This document shows positions 1-12,063 of a DNA stretch of 64,000 nt, piece after piece (position 1 is the first letter of the stretch; the number at the start of each line of letters is the position of its first letter). A program made the position numbers and the translations under genes. This DNA comes from Argentina anserina. Its lineage: Eukaryota; Streptophyta; Magnoliopsida; Rosales; Rosaceae. The notes under the pieces are model-generated. The model worked only from the letters and a program-made list of their open reading frames with translations, was not told the origin of the DNA and searched no databases. The DNA is taken from assembly GCF_933775445.1 (NCBI RefSeq), contig NC_065874.1, positions 28,466,501 through 28,530,500 on the forward strand, in the 5' to 3' direction.

Positions 1-960
1 GAATTGCTTTACTCCATATCACTTTACCCCAGTCTTTATGCTCACCATGATTTGAGAAGAAAACAAAAGCTTCTTTTGCTGTCATAATTCTTGAGGAGGA
101 GTGCGGCCATAAAAGAGAGTCAAACGTGTCTGCATTAGGCAGAGTAATGAGCTCAATTTTTTTCTACTGCTTGAGGAGATGAAGAAATAAAATTTGCTGG
201 GAGAACCCAATGAGAATCAACAATAACATCATTCACCTTAGCATGAAGTGGAATAGAGCCACTTATTCCAACACTAGTAGCAAGAGGTTCACCCAACCAA
301 TTATCTTGTCAAAAATATATCCTCTTACCATCACCAACACTTCAATATAAAAAATTTAAAAACATTTGCCAAACCTTTTTGAGACCCAACCATACGGAAG
401 ATCTCTTGTAAGACTTTATAGGTTGGAAATCATCTTTCAAAAAACGAGTTCTAAGCAAAATAGAGGCAGAAGAAGAAGAAGAAGAAGAAGAAGAAGAAGA
501 AGAAGAAGAAGAAGAGAGCGTCTCTCAACATCTCTTTATTAGAAGAGATTAGCCTCAAATAGATCACGTAACCCCAAGCCTCCTTCCTCTTTGGGTTTAC
601 AACAGTGACGCCAAGAAACAAGATCCAAGATTGAAGGTTATGAAGTAAACCAGCCGGACATTCATAAATCTGAAAACTATAAACCAAAATGCCTTGAATC
701 ACTAACTGAATAAGTTGTAGCCTACCCGTTTGCGACAACATAGAACATTTCAAAGAGGACAACTTGCATCTCACTCTATCTGCAATGACATGAAAATATA
801 CCCTCTCGGGACGTCTCTGAAAAATCGGAACCCCAAGGTATGTGAATGGAAGAGACCCCTGCTTGACACCCAAAATTTTCCGGATAACAAAGCGTCTACG
901 ATGAGCATATTTTCCAAAAAACACAAGCGATTTAAATTTATTGACTCACTTCTGGTTAAT
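1..960 (-). mobile_element. Decayed LINE (non-LTR) retrotransposon, RT C-terminal part, cut by window edge
   Basis: Reading the minus strand from about 960 downward gives the distal part of a plant L1-type reverse transcriptase: a VNKFKS-like block, then LPFTYLGVP, IADRV, GRLQLI and a YSFQIY block (ORF about 924-530). Further down (about 150-1) the same strand reads TAKEAF and GKVIWSK, the linker before the zinc-binding zf-RVT domain of these elements. The ORF is interrupted by stops and by a GAA/TTC microsatellite, and the element runs out of the window at base 1, so it is an inactive fragment. Recognition rests on motif order typical of plant LINE ORF2; the exact family was not determined. 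Confidence 0.8.
468..516. repeat. (GAA)n microsatellite
   Basis: About 16 uninterrupted GAA/AGA units lie inside the LINE remnant. On the minus strand they read as a run of phenylalanines, which is an artefact of the repeat and not a protein feature. Confidence 0.95.
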
Positions 961-2140
961 ACACCTTATACAAGATGGAGAACCCACGTATCCTCTTCAG
1001 TGGTGGATCCATGTGCAGGGCACATGGGCTGAGCGCAGATGACTTTATGACATTATAACTTATAAGTGTTTGCATGTCACAAATGCCAGATAATTATGTC
1101 GTTTGAAGTTTGAACGATGGGAGAGGACCTAAGTTCAAGTCTCAAAAAGAGTTGTGCTCCCACCCCCATTACATTTTTCTTCTTCTTTTCTTTCTTACTC
1201 TTCTTTTTCTTTTAGTTCCTTTTTTTTTCCCTAAAACCTCTTTTCTCTTAGAATTTTTACTTTTGTTCCTATTTTCTCTCCCATTTTTTTAAAAGTGGAG
1301 TTTAATAAGCTCAAATTGAGGTTATTATATTAAAACATCATTTTGATCAAAGAAAAAAATTAACATACAAATACCAAATTATATTGACAAAATCAATTGC
1401 AAATAAGGAAATAAATTAGCCTAGACTAAAAAAATTCCTGGATCTGCCTCCGATCCTCTTCCACTCTTCTACTGCTAATCAATGTTGATTACTTGGAGCT
1501 GTGTCTGCGTGTTCTAAACCAAAAAGATCCCCAAATTCCTCCAAAAACCAAAATTTCTAGCTAGACGAAAACCTAGCTATAAAGCCAAAAACCTCATGAT
1601 AGTTGTACGCTACAGTTTTATCATTTTCATAATATGTTGCTACAAGAAAACACATAAATTCCAGAACTACAGAGACATGATGGAAAGGTCATACATGTTG
1701 CAGAATAAATAGATAGGAATGGTATATATCATACTGTCTCATCCATGATAACCAATGTAATGATATAGGCATTAGATACAAACATTTAGTGACAGAGAGA
1801 ACAGAGTAATGGACATAGAACTTACAAAAAAATATATAGGAAATAGTAAGAATTAAGTGGATCAACATAAGGAAAGAGGAAGAAAAATGAAAACGGATAC
1901 GGAAGAGAAATTAAAGACCAATCAAAGCAACATTATGATCAGCCTCGGCTTCACAACATCATACTCCTTCAACTACCAAAAAAACATCATGGTATGTACT
2001 TGTTTCACAACTGGGATTGAGAAAGTTCAGCATAAATTGTTTTATTTAACATTCAAAAACCACGAATGTAACTTGATCATTACAACAACACATGAAAAGT
2101 GAGGGCTTCAAATCCCACTAGTTATCAGCTATTATGGAAA
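961..2140. other. Intergenic, no gene seen
   Basis: AT-rich DNA with a pyrimidine-rich tract around 1160-1290 that gives a short leucine/phenylalanine-rich ORF of no coding character. No motif, RNA gene or repeat boundary was recognised. Confidence 0.5.
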
Positions 2141-2142
2141 AG

Positions 2143-2285
2143 CCTAAATGTCAGATTGGACGGCACTAATAGGTGTGACCGTGTGTCGCCTAAAGCCAGC
2201 TTCCCCAAGAACATGTCCCCATTCCTTCAAGGTCCTCCGGTTGCCAGTGTTAGCATGTCTAACATCAATCTCACATCAATTAGCT
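2143..2285 (-). pseudogene. Plant O-methyltransferase 3'-end fragment, frameshifted
   Basis: On the minus strand the first frame reads RLMLDMLTLA followed by GG, then the frame shifts and continues as RTLKEWGHVLGEAGF and TPISAVQSDI before a stop. This is the order at the C-terminus of plant SAM-dependent O-methyltransferases (COMT-like class): the RLMLDM helix, the GG-RT-EW segment, the AGF motif and the terminal SAVQS strand. Only about 45 residues remain, in two frames, and no upstream catalytic domain was found in the next kilobase, so it is a dead fragment. Which methyltransferase subgroup it came from cannot be told. Confidence 0.65.
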
Positions 2286-2299
2286 TGTGGCATCCCTAA

Positions 2300-3200
2300 T
2301 TTGGATGAAGCTACTTCAGTCCAAAGACTCCAAACTTTATTTTGGATAAGTCAACAAACTCAAACTTCTCTTCTGATCAGCATCTGTAATTGACCGATTA
2401 TATCTCTCTTTGGACCAGGATCATACTGTTATAAATGATTATATCTCTCTTTGCATTAGGATAATACAGTAGATAGTACACACAGCAGCATTATTAAGCT
2501 CATCTTTGAAACACGATGCATTGGTATGACGGTCATAGTGAGATGCATAAGAGTAATTTATGACATGATTGCATTGGCAAGTGAAGAGAAAGGTTTAGCA
2601 TTAGATTTGTAGGGCTTTACCCCAAAGGGTCCCTTCCAGAAATTCTCCAGGGGGTTTGGAGATAGTTTTCAACCAGCAATAGACGCGCCTCGGTTAGAAC
2701 CTCATTAGATGCATCATTGCCCCAAGCGCAAAGATACTTTACAACGAATCCCTATTTCTCTATACATGTTTTTTCTGATGGGCATTTCCTGGTTTCTCAA
2801 TGCGGTACTAAAAACAGACATTAATTCTTACTCCGTCAACGGCCAGGTAAGGCCTATGAACTCGGTGCACATCAGGTCACATCTTAAAAAGAAGAAGCAA
2901 CACAAGTAATTGAGGGCAGGGATATGTGAACATTAGAGTACATTTGATGAATGGATGTCAACTTAAAACCCCCTCTACTTAATATCACCTTTCCAAAAAG
3001 ATGATGGTTAGTACAGAGAGTTTTCTAATATTTGTCTGCAGCTCAGGATTGAGACATACGGAGTTTCAGCCAAGAAAGTTGGATAGTGAGCAATTTATGC
3101 ACAACTCTTGCAAACATAGTAGAGTTAGGGTCTCAGAGTTAGGTGATCGAAAAATGCTGAAAAGAAAGAAAAAAAAAGAGAGTAATATTTACTGAAGTGC
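2300..3200. other. Intergenic, no gene seen
   Basis: AT-rich sequence with only short spurious ORFs. Nothing recognisable on either strand. Confidence 0.45.
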
Positions 3201-3204
3201 CCGA

Positions 3205-3490
3205 AAACCTCATTTTAAAGGGTCTGCTACTCTGCTTCCTCTGTACCATCTTCACTTCCAGCAGAAAGAATATATATAGATTACACACTAAGGAAATGTA
3301 TAAATCGTTGAGATGTATCAGCTGGAATGAATAAAATTGAGGCTCATTGCCATATCATATTAGTGATGCAATAAGGCTCAATGGCTCATAGCAGAGAGCG
3401 CAAGAGTAGTGTCCAGTGAGGAGCTGCTTGAACAATAGTGAAGACTGAAGAGCCTCTCCCACATTGAAAACAAGTGAAGTCCTCCGAAGT
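3205..3490. repeat. Diverged duplicated segment, copy 1
   Basis: Shares in the same order a GGGTCTGCTAC-like start, TTGAGATGTATCAG, GCCATATCAT, AATAAGGCTCA, GGAGCTGC and a TCCCACAT-AAAACAAG block with 6840-7060. The copies have many substitutions and indels, so the duplication is old. The function is unknown. Confidence 0.55.
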
Positions 3491-4374
3491 TTAAGTATAG
3501 CAGATTATGTAATTAGTTCACGACCTTACTTGAACAGGATCTGTTCTATAGGATCGTACCTCTGTATCCTTGACTTCTAAGGAGACAGGAATCTAAACCT
3601 GGTGGATGAATCATAGCCATGCGATCAGAGCGTGATTAACGGCTGGTGATCTTCGGGTTGCTATGGCTGTAGATGATCGTTCTCAGCTTGGTCTACCCAA
3701 GTCTGGGGTGGTCGCTTGGCTGTCTGACAGGTTCCCCCTTTTTTTGGCTCATACGGAATTACTGAGCTTTTTATGGTCCTACTGAACAAATGAGCTTTTT
3801 ATGGTCTACCCAAGGCCTGAACAATCTTTTTCGACTATGCATGGTTCCCGCCTAATTCTAAGCAAACCCACCTTCAGTCTAACCCATATTCATGTCATGT
3901 CAGATGTTCATAGTGGAAAAATAAACCGGTAGTAATGTTATGATACTGATCTACTTTCACAGGAAAGCCACAAAGCATACAGTAGTATAGAGAAATGCCC
4001 CTTTTTTCTTTCAGCAATTGTCTCCTTGTGATCATATCCTCAATTCTGCTGTGAAAATGTATCCATGTTATACAAAACTAAGAATATGTGAATATGTCTC
4101 CTGAATACCAGAAAAAAAAAATGGAACAAGGCATAACGAATTTTAGTGAGATGCCCATTTTACTTCTATTAACAATTTCCATATCTTTCACTCCCGTCAC
4201 CATATACTCCAGTCTGCGGTGCAAGAACTTGTACACAGCTCCAGACTATATGCAGCTTCAACTTTCATTGCAATTAGCTAGTCCACCAGTAACCATAATA
4301 ACAGTTCCGAGTTTTGTGTTGTACAGCATCAGGTTCAGATTCTAAGCTGCTCTGGTATAAGATCATGACCACTC
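3491..4374. other. Intergenic, no gene seen
   Basis: No coding, RNA or transposon signal was recognised; the ORFs present are short and compositionally like non-coding DNA. Confidence 0.4.
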
Positions 4375-4662
4375 TCAGACTCCCGGTGCTTCATCTGCAG
4401 AGTCATCATCCCCTTCCAGTAGAGGTGGTCCATCATTATTCCCCTGAAGATCAAGTGGTTGAGGTTGAGGTACCGTTACAGCATTATTACCAACTATTGC
4501 TTGAAGTGGATCAATATGCAGATCAGGTAGAAATGGCTCTGGTAGAAGTTGAAATACAGGTTCAGGTCCGGGATTAAGTTCTGGTAGCACTCCCGCATAT
4601 CCATCTTCTCTCTGGTTCCATTCCAATATGAGAGCCTCTCCCTGCTCAGAGTAGATTATATC
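4375..4662 (-). CDS. Unrecognised exon-like ORF, acidic proline-rich C-terminus
   Basis: An open minus-strand frame ends at 4375 and can be read from about 4660 with the segment SEQGEALILEWNQREDGY, then a proline-rich stretch (PELNPGPEPV, LPEPFLPDLH) and an acidic end (EGDDDSADEAPGV). The composition and even codon use look more protein-like than the surrounding ORFs. It could be the last exon of a host gene or a pseudogene remnant. No upstream exon was identified with confidence, no family was recognised, and no function is proposed. Confidence 0.3.
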   Translation of the reverse strand, partial: DIIYSEQGEALILEWNQREDGYAGVLPELNPGPEPVFQLLPEPFLPDLHIDPLQAIVGNNAVTVPQPQPLDLQGNNDGPPLLEGDDDSADEAPGV

Positions 4663-6839
4663 AGTACTGATTAAGAATTGTTAATTCTGCAGAATCCACT
4701 CATTCGTTTCAGACTTACAAGTCTAGCTTTGATCTTTCATTTTGCACTAGAAAGCAGAGTTGTGTTGCAGGCACTCGAACCTGAACAAGAAGTTACTCAG
4801 ATAAAAGGACTAATATGATACAGTTCCATGATAGAGATAAATCACTGAAGAAAAACAGATGAATTGAATTTACATATTTGTATCCCAATGGCCTATTTCA
4901 GGACCTACAGTGCACCCTTTGAACTCTTTCCTCACCTTGGAGGTCTACGTAATTCACGTTCGTACTACATTTCAAACATGCAACTCATCAGCTTCTGAAA
5001 TTACGTAGGTGCTATAGGTACATGCTCGTTACTAGTTTGAAATCATTTCTGCTGTTTTTTAAGCTATCTAATATTTATTATAAACAACGGATTCAAGGTT
5101 CTACTCTTACAGATTCTTGAAGATGCAAGAAGCGGTGAACATTCCATTCGGCAAAAGAAACCCAATACCAATGTTAAGATACAGGCCTTCATTCTACATC
5201 AGGTTTTAGAAATAGTCATGGACACTGATGATACACTAATAAGAGTGCTATAATGGACTAGTAAAAAGGACAACTGGGTCCAATAATTTAAACCATACCA
5301 TTAACAAGTAACAGAATTGACTAAAAGAAATATATGAAAAATAAAATGAAAACTTGCAATGAAATGCTACTTTACTCACCAAAATTTGACTACAGTGTTA
5401 TGAAAAAAAGATGGCAACAAAGAGAAAGATATATCAAACCAAATGCATCCAATACAAAAGTACTTATTAGATACTGCCAAAATTCTCAAACTTTCAATTG
5501 CAGTGCAGTTGAAATCAAAATTCATCAAGAACCCAATGAAATTTCAGGGAAGACATCAAGGAACCCAATTAAAAGTATGATCTTTCTTGAATTGCATCAT
5601 CTAAAATCAAAGAAGCATTGCTTTAAAGCCATAAATGAGCCCTTATTTGATGTTCTTTCTTGGCTTTCAACACAAAATTTAAATGTTAATATAAAAATCA
5701 AAAGGTACATAACACATTAAATATATTAAAGTGTGTCATTGTAACACATTTGAGTTATGAATGTTTGATGTCAAATCGATGAATTGTACCGATTTATTGT
5801 GCCACAATGTAGCAGTTATAAATAGCCATTTTGATTAGAAATGACCTACATGCCCGAGTTGGAGGTGTGTGGCCTTGATCTTGAGGGTCACTCATAGTTT
5901 CTTTCGTATTTGGGACCCGAGAGGAACTTTTACTCGTTGTCTCCTCTAGTTACTCTTTTTTCATGTGGTGCTACACTTAATGGATTGAAGCATTGAGGCT
6001 ATTTGGTCTTCTACTTAGAGGCTTCGCATGGATCCTTGGTGGCCCACAAAGACGTTTCATGTTTATGGTGTTTTCCTACATGTTAGACTCTCTTCGGTGA
6101 CCGGTTTTTTTTTTATTTCTTGATATTAATTGCTTGGGAGTTTATTTTTATGGTTTTAATATAGAAATTGTTTTTAGCCTTTGTTCTAAAATTATAGTAG
6201 TTTTGTATATTTCGATTTTAACAATGCGTGGATGGGCGGGTGGAATGTTTTCATGTGGTAACTTACTCATGATCTATAACAGCTAACGTCTTTTACTATA
6301 TAAAAAAAAACGTTAACAAAAGTTGAATATTTTGATAGGTGTGACCGTGTGAAAATAGGAAGGTCAAACACGTACTGATTCATGCATGGCTCATCTTTAA
6401 CTTCATCGGTAAATACTTATAATTTTGGAGCAAATGATGCGCATTATTTTTTTCTTTTGCAATAAGCCAAAAGCAAATGAGAGTTTTCTTCTCCATAACA
6501 AGAAGTAGCAAATGAGATTTTGAGTATGAAGAATTTTACTAAGCAAACAAATCTTGAAACAACATATAGAAGTTCTACTCTTCTTAGCAAGATTACTTAT
6601 TTTTGCTCACTAGCTTCCTGAATGACAAAATGAATTGAAATCAATTGATGTAACCCCGTTTCAGGTTTCTTCCTTATCTTGGATGTGGTACAGAGTCTAG
6701 AGCTTAGGACAAGAACCGGAACTTATTAAGGAGTTTCCAAAGCATTTCAGTCATCACCAAATAATGAGAGGCAGAGGAGGTTGCGCATATATGGATGAAC
6801 ATAGAAAGAAATGACGGCATGCAGCATTTTAGTGTTAAG
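4663..6839. other. Intergenic, no gene seen
   Basis: AT-rich DNA containing a 128-codon plus-strand ORF at 5334-5720 with lysine/asparagine-rich composition and no motif, probably spurious. No transposon ends or RNA genes were recognised. Confidence 0.4.
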
Positions 6840-7060
6840 AAACCCCAATTTAAAGGTCTGCTACCTCTGTGTGTACTGTACTCTCTTCAGTTTTAGGACA
6901 TGTATACATGAATTATTGAGATGTATCAGTTGAAGATTTAATGCCATATCATGACGAATAAGGCTCATGCTTCGATTCTCATACACAGACTCACAGGTCA
7001 GGAGCTGCGACATCGGTCATAGAATCTATCCCACATCAAAAACAAGCTGATGAAAGTGCC
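6840..7060. repeat. Diverged duplicated segment, copy 2
   Basis: Partner of 3205-3490, with the same ordered sequence blocks in the same orientation. It lies some 400 bp upstream of the histone H2B promoter. Confidence 0.55.
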
Positions 7061-7446
7061 ACGGACCTTGAACATTGTTGTTCATAGAATATCCTCATGA
7101 ATTGAGATCCTTTTGTAGAAGTGTTACCCTGCCATGAATGACCTTCATATCCTTCTATGAACAACAAATGTTAAGAAATGAAAATTGTGCTGTTTCAAGA
7201 TGAAATGAATTTTTTTTGTTTATAAGTAAAGAGCACTTAATTTACAAAAAGTGAAACCCTAGAACAACCTGAATTTGAAGAAACAAAGCTAAAGCAGAAC
7301 ATAGTGAGACGAAGAACACAATGGAGTCCATAGTATTTATCCAAACGTCCAATCACTCCAATGTGTTCAAGAAAAAGAAAAGAAAATAGAGGTGAATTTA
7401 ATCTCAGCCGTTGAGCACCTCTTTAGAGTCCAACAATCTTACGACG

Positions 7447-7510
7447 CCACGTCACCGATCCGCACCATCACTTATCCTCCAATAGAAAAACCAACGAACA
7501 ACCTATATAA
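7447..7510 (+). promoter_or_regulatory. Histone type I element and TATA box of H2B
   Basis: CCACGTCACCGATCCGCA at 7447-7464 joins the ACGTCA hexamer and the reverse octamer (7 of 8 bases of GATCCGCG) as in the plant histone type I element CCACGTCANCGATCCGCG, known for S-phase expression. A CCAAT box follows at about 7477 and TATATAA at 7504-7510, about 94 bp before the ATG. Confidence 0.85.
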
Positions 7511-7603
7511 ACACAAGACCAGACCCCTCTTCTCTCTCATCCCACACTTCTCATTCTCTTTGATCTTTTCAGTTTTCATTTTCGACATCTTGAAATATTC
7601 CAA

Positions 7604-8041
7604 ATGGCGCCCAAAGCAGAGAAGAAGCCCGCCGAGAAGAAGCCGGCCGAGAAGGCCCCTGCCGAGAAAGCCCCAGCAGAGAAGAAGCCCAAGGCCGGGA
7701 AGAAGCTCCCCAAGGAGGCCGGAGCGGCAGCCGGAGACAAGAAGAAGAAGAGGAACAAGAAGAGCGTGGAGACGTACAAGATCTACATCTTCAAGGTCCT
7801 CAAGCAGGTCCATCCAGACATAGGGATCTCCAGCAAGGCCATGGGAATCATGAACAGCTTCATCAACGACATCTTCGAGAAGCTCGCCCAGGAGTCCTCC
7901 AGGCTTGCGAGGTACAACAAGAAGCCGACGATCACTTCTCGGGAGATCCAGACTGCTGTGAGGCTTGTGCTTCCTGGAGAGTTGGCCAAGCACGCTGTTT
8001 CGGAGGGGACCAAGGCTGTGACCAAGTTCACTAGCTCTTGA
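7604..8041 (+). CDS. Histone H2B
   Basis: Core histone that pairs with H2A in the nucleosome. The protein has 145 residues. Residues 1-55 are a lysine/alanine/proline tail with repeated PAEK units, as in plant H2B. Residues about 56-145 are the histone fold, starting [19 protein letters not shown] and including [29 protein letters not shown] and the end AVTKFTSS. The lysine in AVTK (residue 141) corresponds to the mono-ubiquitinated lysine of plant H2B. The gene is intronless, as is usual for replication-type plant histones. The start codon is the first ATG after the TATA box, and the coding part is GC-rich compared with its flanks. The promoter type I element suggests S-phase expression. Confidence 0.98.
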   Translation: MAPKAEKKPAEKKPAEKAPAEKAPAEKKPKAGKKLPKEAGAAAGDKKKKRNKKSVETYKIYIFKVLKQVHPDIGISSKAMGIMNSFINDIFEKLAQESSRLARYNKKPTITSREIQTAVRLVLPGELAKHAVSEGTKAVTKFTSS

Positions 8042-10400
8042 ATGACTGGTTGGGGCTTTATCTGGGTAATTTGGGGAAATTAGGGTTAGGTTAGGGGTTT
8101 CTGGAATTTCAAATTTTATCTAATGGAGTAGTTGCTCTTATTGATGTAAGTACTGGTATTGTCTAGTGGTTTTATGAAATGAATGTTCATCCAATTGATC
8201 AGTGTCTTGTGGTTTTATGAAATGATTGCCTTGTTGTTTCTTGTTTAACCATAATTTCCTTTGAGTTGGAACTAATTGCATCTTGTGAATTCAATCACGT
8301 ATTTAAGAATTGTCACAATGGAGTTGAATTGATTTGTTGTCTATGATTCATTACAGAAATCCCTTGAACTGATACACGTTGTTCTGAGCTGCCTAGAATC
8401 ACAGTTCAGTATGCTTATATCTGATAAATAATATAATTCTGCACTGATTTGTCCTCCTATGTCTGGTGTTCATTTCGCGAAAGATCTGGATGGTTTTGGG
8501 ACTTGATTTTATAACTACCACAGAAAGTAGGAAAGCCATAAAACGCTGGTGATATAAAATCATGTCATTGTTGTTATTTGTTAATGGTGACCATGAGTTT
8601 CTGTTTCTTCATTAGCCTCATATTTTCATCGGCTGAAGCAAATAAAAATTGCAAGGAACCTCACTAGTACAACTTAACAATGTAAACCAGTTTCTCAATT
8701 TTCGCGTTTCAAGCAGTGGACTAAACATATAGGCCGTCACTTAACCGAATTTGAAGTTAGTGTTTTCTTTTTGTCAATGTGCTATGTATGTTACTATAGC
8801 AGTGCACAGCATGGTAAGGTGAATGATTTAAGTGAACTATAGAGCCATAGAGGTTAACTGTCTGATTGCTAAAAGTTTATAATCTGAAAACTTCTCTGTA
8901 CTATATTTTCAGATTTTTGCTTCAATGGTCAGACCTGTTCCTTGGTGAGTATATTGTTTTACAGGTCATTACTGCTGCTCATGTTGATCTGCATGCATAA
9001 TCAGTCCTGCAACGGCAGTTTGTACCCTTACACATATCTGAGATACCATGACGCTTCAAATTGGGACAGGAGTATGTTTCTCCTTCTGTTTGTAATTATT
9101 TGGTCCAATTATATACGTGTATATAATCATGATGCTTTAAACTATGACATGACTGTAGGAGACTAGGAGGAATGTTGTTTTGCAATTGATCTTAGATATT
9201 ATAAGCATATTCAGCTGAACTTGGGGAAGCCTACTTATCTTCCGAGGTTGCCTGGCCTTTATCAAGAAGGGACTCTTTAGACCAGTATCAACGCGGCAGT
9301 TTGGTCACTCCGAACAGAAAGTAATGGGCAGCAACTTCACATGGACAAAAGCTAAGGTAAATCTCAATTCTTGAGGTGCGAGGGTTCTGCTTGTTGACTC
9401 CAAAGTTGGTTCTAGAGCTCATAGTGGAGTTACAGGTTTTGTTAAACCAACTTCTGGAATCTGCAATTAAAATAGTCCAAAGTTGGAATTGAATTGTTGC
9501 TAGAAGTTTCATAGCTGCAGGATGGGTGTTTGGGAGCGATCGAAAGGCTTCTGAAAGACAACTATCATATCAAGGTCATGGTACAATGCACACTCTTTGG
9601 GTTCCTGCTTGTTAAGGTACACCTATCCTTGTGTTCATATTTGGTACACTCTTACGTCTCTATGTTAGCTCTGTTCGTAAACAAGTTGTTAGGTTTGTGA
9701 ATAAAGAGTCTCTGAACATGCAGTCTGGGCCGTTCATTTCTGTATGTTTTAAGCACTCAGCAGTCCTCTCATTAGCCCATGGTTTCTTGTTCCTTTCTAG
9801 TAGTTACTAAGACAACTCGTGTATCTGATCTTTTCTATCTTTGTAAATTAGCCTTGCCCAAGGTTTCTGATCTTAATCTGTGAATTGTTGTGCATAAGTC
9901 TTGACTCCAACCCAAACATGATCAATCATAGAGATTTTCAGATTTATAAAACCAGACTCCCATTTTGCAACTCTATGGGCCTTCTTCCACTAGAAGAATA
10001 GCATTTACTTAGAATAGCCTGCAGCAAAGTGTTGAACAAAAGACCAGTTCAACTTAGAAACTAGATAGGATTATCATTATCTAACTAGTAACTACCAATC
10101 CAGCCTCATATAGAATGACTTCATCTGTTTTGCTTAATCGATAATCATTATCTAAAACATAAATCATATCTCTCTCAAACGTGAAGCTTATATATTATAT
10201 TTTCTATGATTATGAGGAAATCGTGAAAGCCTGTAAGGTGTGAAGGCAGTTTCATAATGAGACTGAACCACATGAAAAATCAAACACACACCTCAAACTC
10301 AACGTGCCTCCACCCCCTTCTGTTTCGTCCCCCTTAAATCTTGCAACAACCAACCTCATGCCTTAACCCCTTAAACCCAAACCTCTTCCCCTCCGCCATC
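8042..10400. other. H2B 3' flank and intergenic DNA
   Basis: The first 150-200 bases are probably the H2B 3' UTR. The rest is AT-rich with short spurious ORFs (for example 8942-9166 and 9288-9512 minus). No gene, RNA or transposon end was recognised. Confidence 0.4.
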
Positions 10401-10444
10401 TTCACATGCCTCACATCCCATTCTTTCACTCAACCCTCCAAGCC

Positions 10445-10780
10445 ATGGCTTCCAGGTGGCCGCTGATTCTCTACGCAGCCACCTGGACTCTGCTCCTTAC
10501 GGTGACCGTGGCCGTGGCGGCTTTCTCACCCGAGATAGCTTTCGTCACTGCCATATCTCCGTCGTCGGCCTTCTCCAAGTCGTGCGGGGGAGAGGGGCTT
10601 GTTAAGATACCGACGGAGTACCCGAGGGAGGCAATGTGTTTTCCGGCTCACATGGTCCGGCGGTCCGGCTTGGATTTCTTCGTCCCCACGGTGTTTGCCG
10701 CTCTGGTCGTTGCGGGTTCCGCTTTGGTAGTTAGGTCGTTGGCATTGGGGGAGAGTGGTGATGGTGAGGGACCTAGCTAG
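10445..10780 (+). CDS. Small plant membrane protein of unknown function
   Basis: A 111-residue protein in one exon. The ATG at 10445 is preferred over the in-frame ATG at 10406 because the extra 13 residues look like translated UTR, while MASRWPLILY begins a clean hydrophobic segment. Residues about 6-28 form a signal-anchor or first membrane helix, and residues about 77-99 (FFVPTVFAALVVAGSALVV) a second. Between them lies a loop with two cysteines (SKSC and EAMCFPAHM). I believe this two-helix layout with a FVPxVFAA motif occurs in a conserved family of plant proteins annotated only as transmembrane proteins. The coding region is GC-rich and an upstream pyrimidine-rich leader is visible. No function is inferred. 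Confidence 0.75.
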   Translation: MASRWPLILYAATWTLLLTVTVAVAAFSPEIAFVTAISPSSAFSKSCGGEGLVKIPTEYPREAMCFPAHMVRRSGLDFFVPTVFAALVVAGSALVVRSLALGESGDGEGPS

Positions 10781-11769
10781 CTCTCTGCATTGATCATCGC
10801 CATGACACGACGGTGATCTAGGAACGTTAGTTTCACTATTAATTCATGTAACATCTCTACTTCTCTAGTTCCGTGGTCGACTTGCAAAGCTCCTTTTTAT
10901 GGATGAATTCTGGTCGATATTCGCAAAAGTTCCACGGCTTCTTTATTTACTTCTCTGTTTTGGCTATTTCACTCTGTTAATATATATACTCTTAGGCCAT
11001 GTTTGGTTCACTGATTTGGGGATTGTTTACGTTCCCTTGTTTGGTATCTACCTATTTGGAAACTAACTTTCTGAGATAGGGGAAAGTAAGGGGGAAGATG
11101 ATTCCTTCCAGACCCGTGCAATTGATCTTACGGGCTGCTTTCCTTGCAAACCTGTGGACTATAATATCGCTATTTAAATACGTTATTATCAAAAATACCC
11201 ATCAATATCTCTTTCATCTCCCACGCCCTCTTTCATCTCCACGCTTCTTTCTCGCGTTCTCTTTCATCTCATACAACACTCCAAGAAAATATTGCGCTTC
11301 TTTTTCATGCATTCCATTAGTCACATATCTATATAGTATATACTGATTTGGACTAATCACCTTCACTCATAAAGAGCCCCAAAGAATTCGAACATAGCAT
11401 ATTTTTGCTAAACAACTTTCATTCAAGTTTAAGCAATATCCACTACTTACCTTCTGTTTGTGTGAATCGTATATGATTTGGGCTTCTTCTTCTTCTTGAT
11501 CTATTAGAGCATATGTACCCATAAAATGATTTTGCTCAAGTAAAAGGTGGACCCATAAGCAAATTTTACTTCAAGCAAATCGATTTCATATTTTGCTCAA
11601 GTAAATCGATTTTCACACACAGGAGCAAGAGACTTGGTGGCACACATTCACAATTTTCTTGAGCAATTCAATTTTGTCTTGTTGTGAAATGATTAATTTT
11701 TTTACCGGATATATTTACAACTACTAATAATATGTCACGTGTTGTTATCGACTCGATATTATCCAAAAT

Positions 11770-11955
11770 TTCTGATAAGATTTTCGACTAATAGAGAATT
11801 GACAGGTATCACTGCCACGTGTCATTATCGGTAAAATAAGAGGAGCAGATTTCCGATAAGATTTTCGAGTAATAGAGAATTGACACGTGTCACTGCCACG
11901 TGTCAGTATCGGCAAAATAATTGGACCAAATGGTAAGATTTTCGACCAATTTGTT
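11770..11955. repeat. 81-bp tandem repeat in the Harbinger leader
   Basis: Two units with an 81-bp period start at 11773 and 11854 (GATAAGATTTTCGA, AGAGAATTGACA, CTGCCACGTGTCA), and a partial third begins near 11931. Each full unit contains CACGTG, a G-box-like palindrome. The repeats lie upstream of the transposase start. Confidence 0.8.
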
Positions 11956-12063
11956 ATAAAACGGCTAATATCACTCATTCTATATTTACACCATTGTGAA
12001 AAATCCGATCATATAACTCATCTTTCAATCTAAACACTTAACAACATTTCCTTGTTCATCACT

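Noticed and set aside
451..924. Run of phenylalanines in the LINE ORF
   Set aside because: It is the translated GAA/TTC microsatellite, not a membrane segment.
5334..5720. 128-codon plus ORF
   Set aside because: Lysine/asparagine-rich, as expected for AT-rich DNA; no motif or splice context was seen.
6335..6360. Second O-methyltransferase remnant (AATAGGTGTGACCGTGTG-like word)
   Set aside because: Only a short word is shared with 2170-2190, and no further residues of the enzyme can be read.
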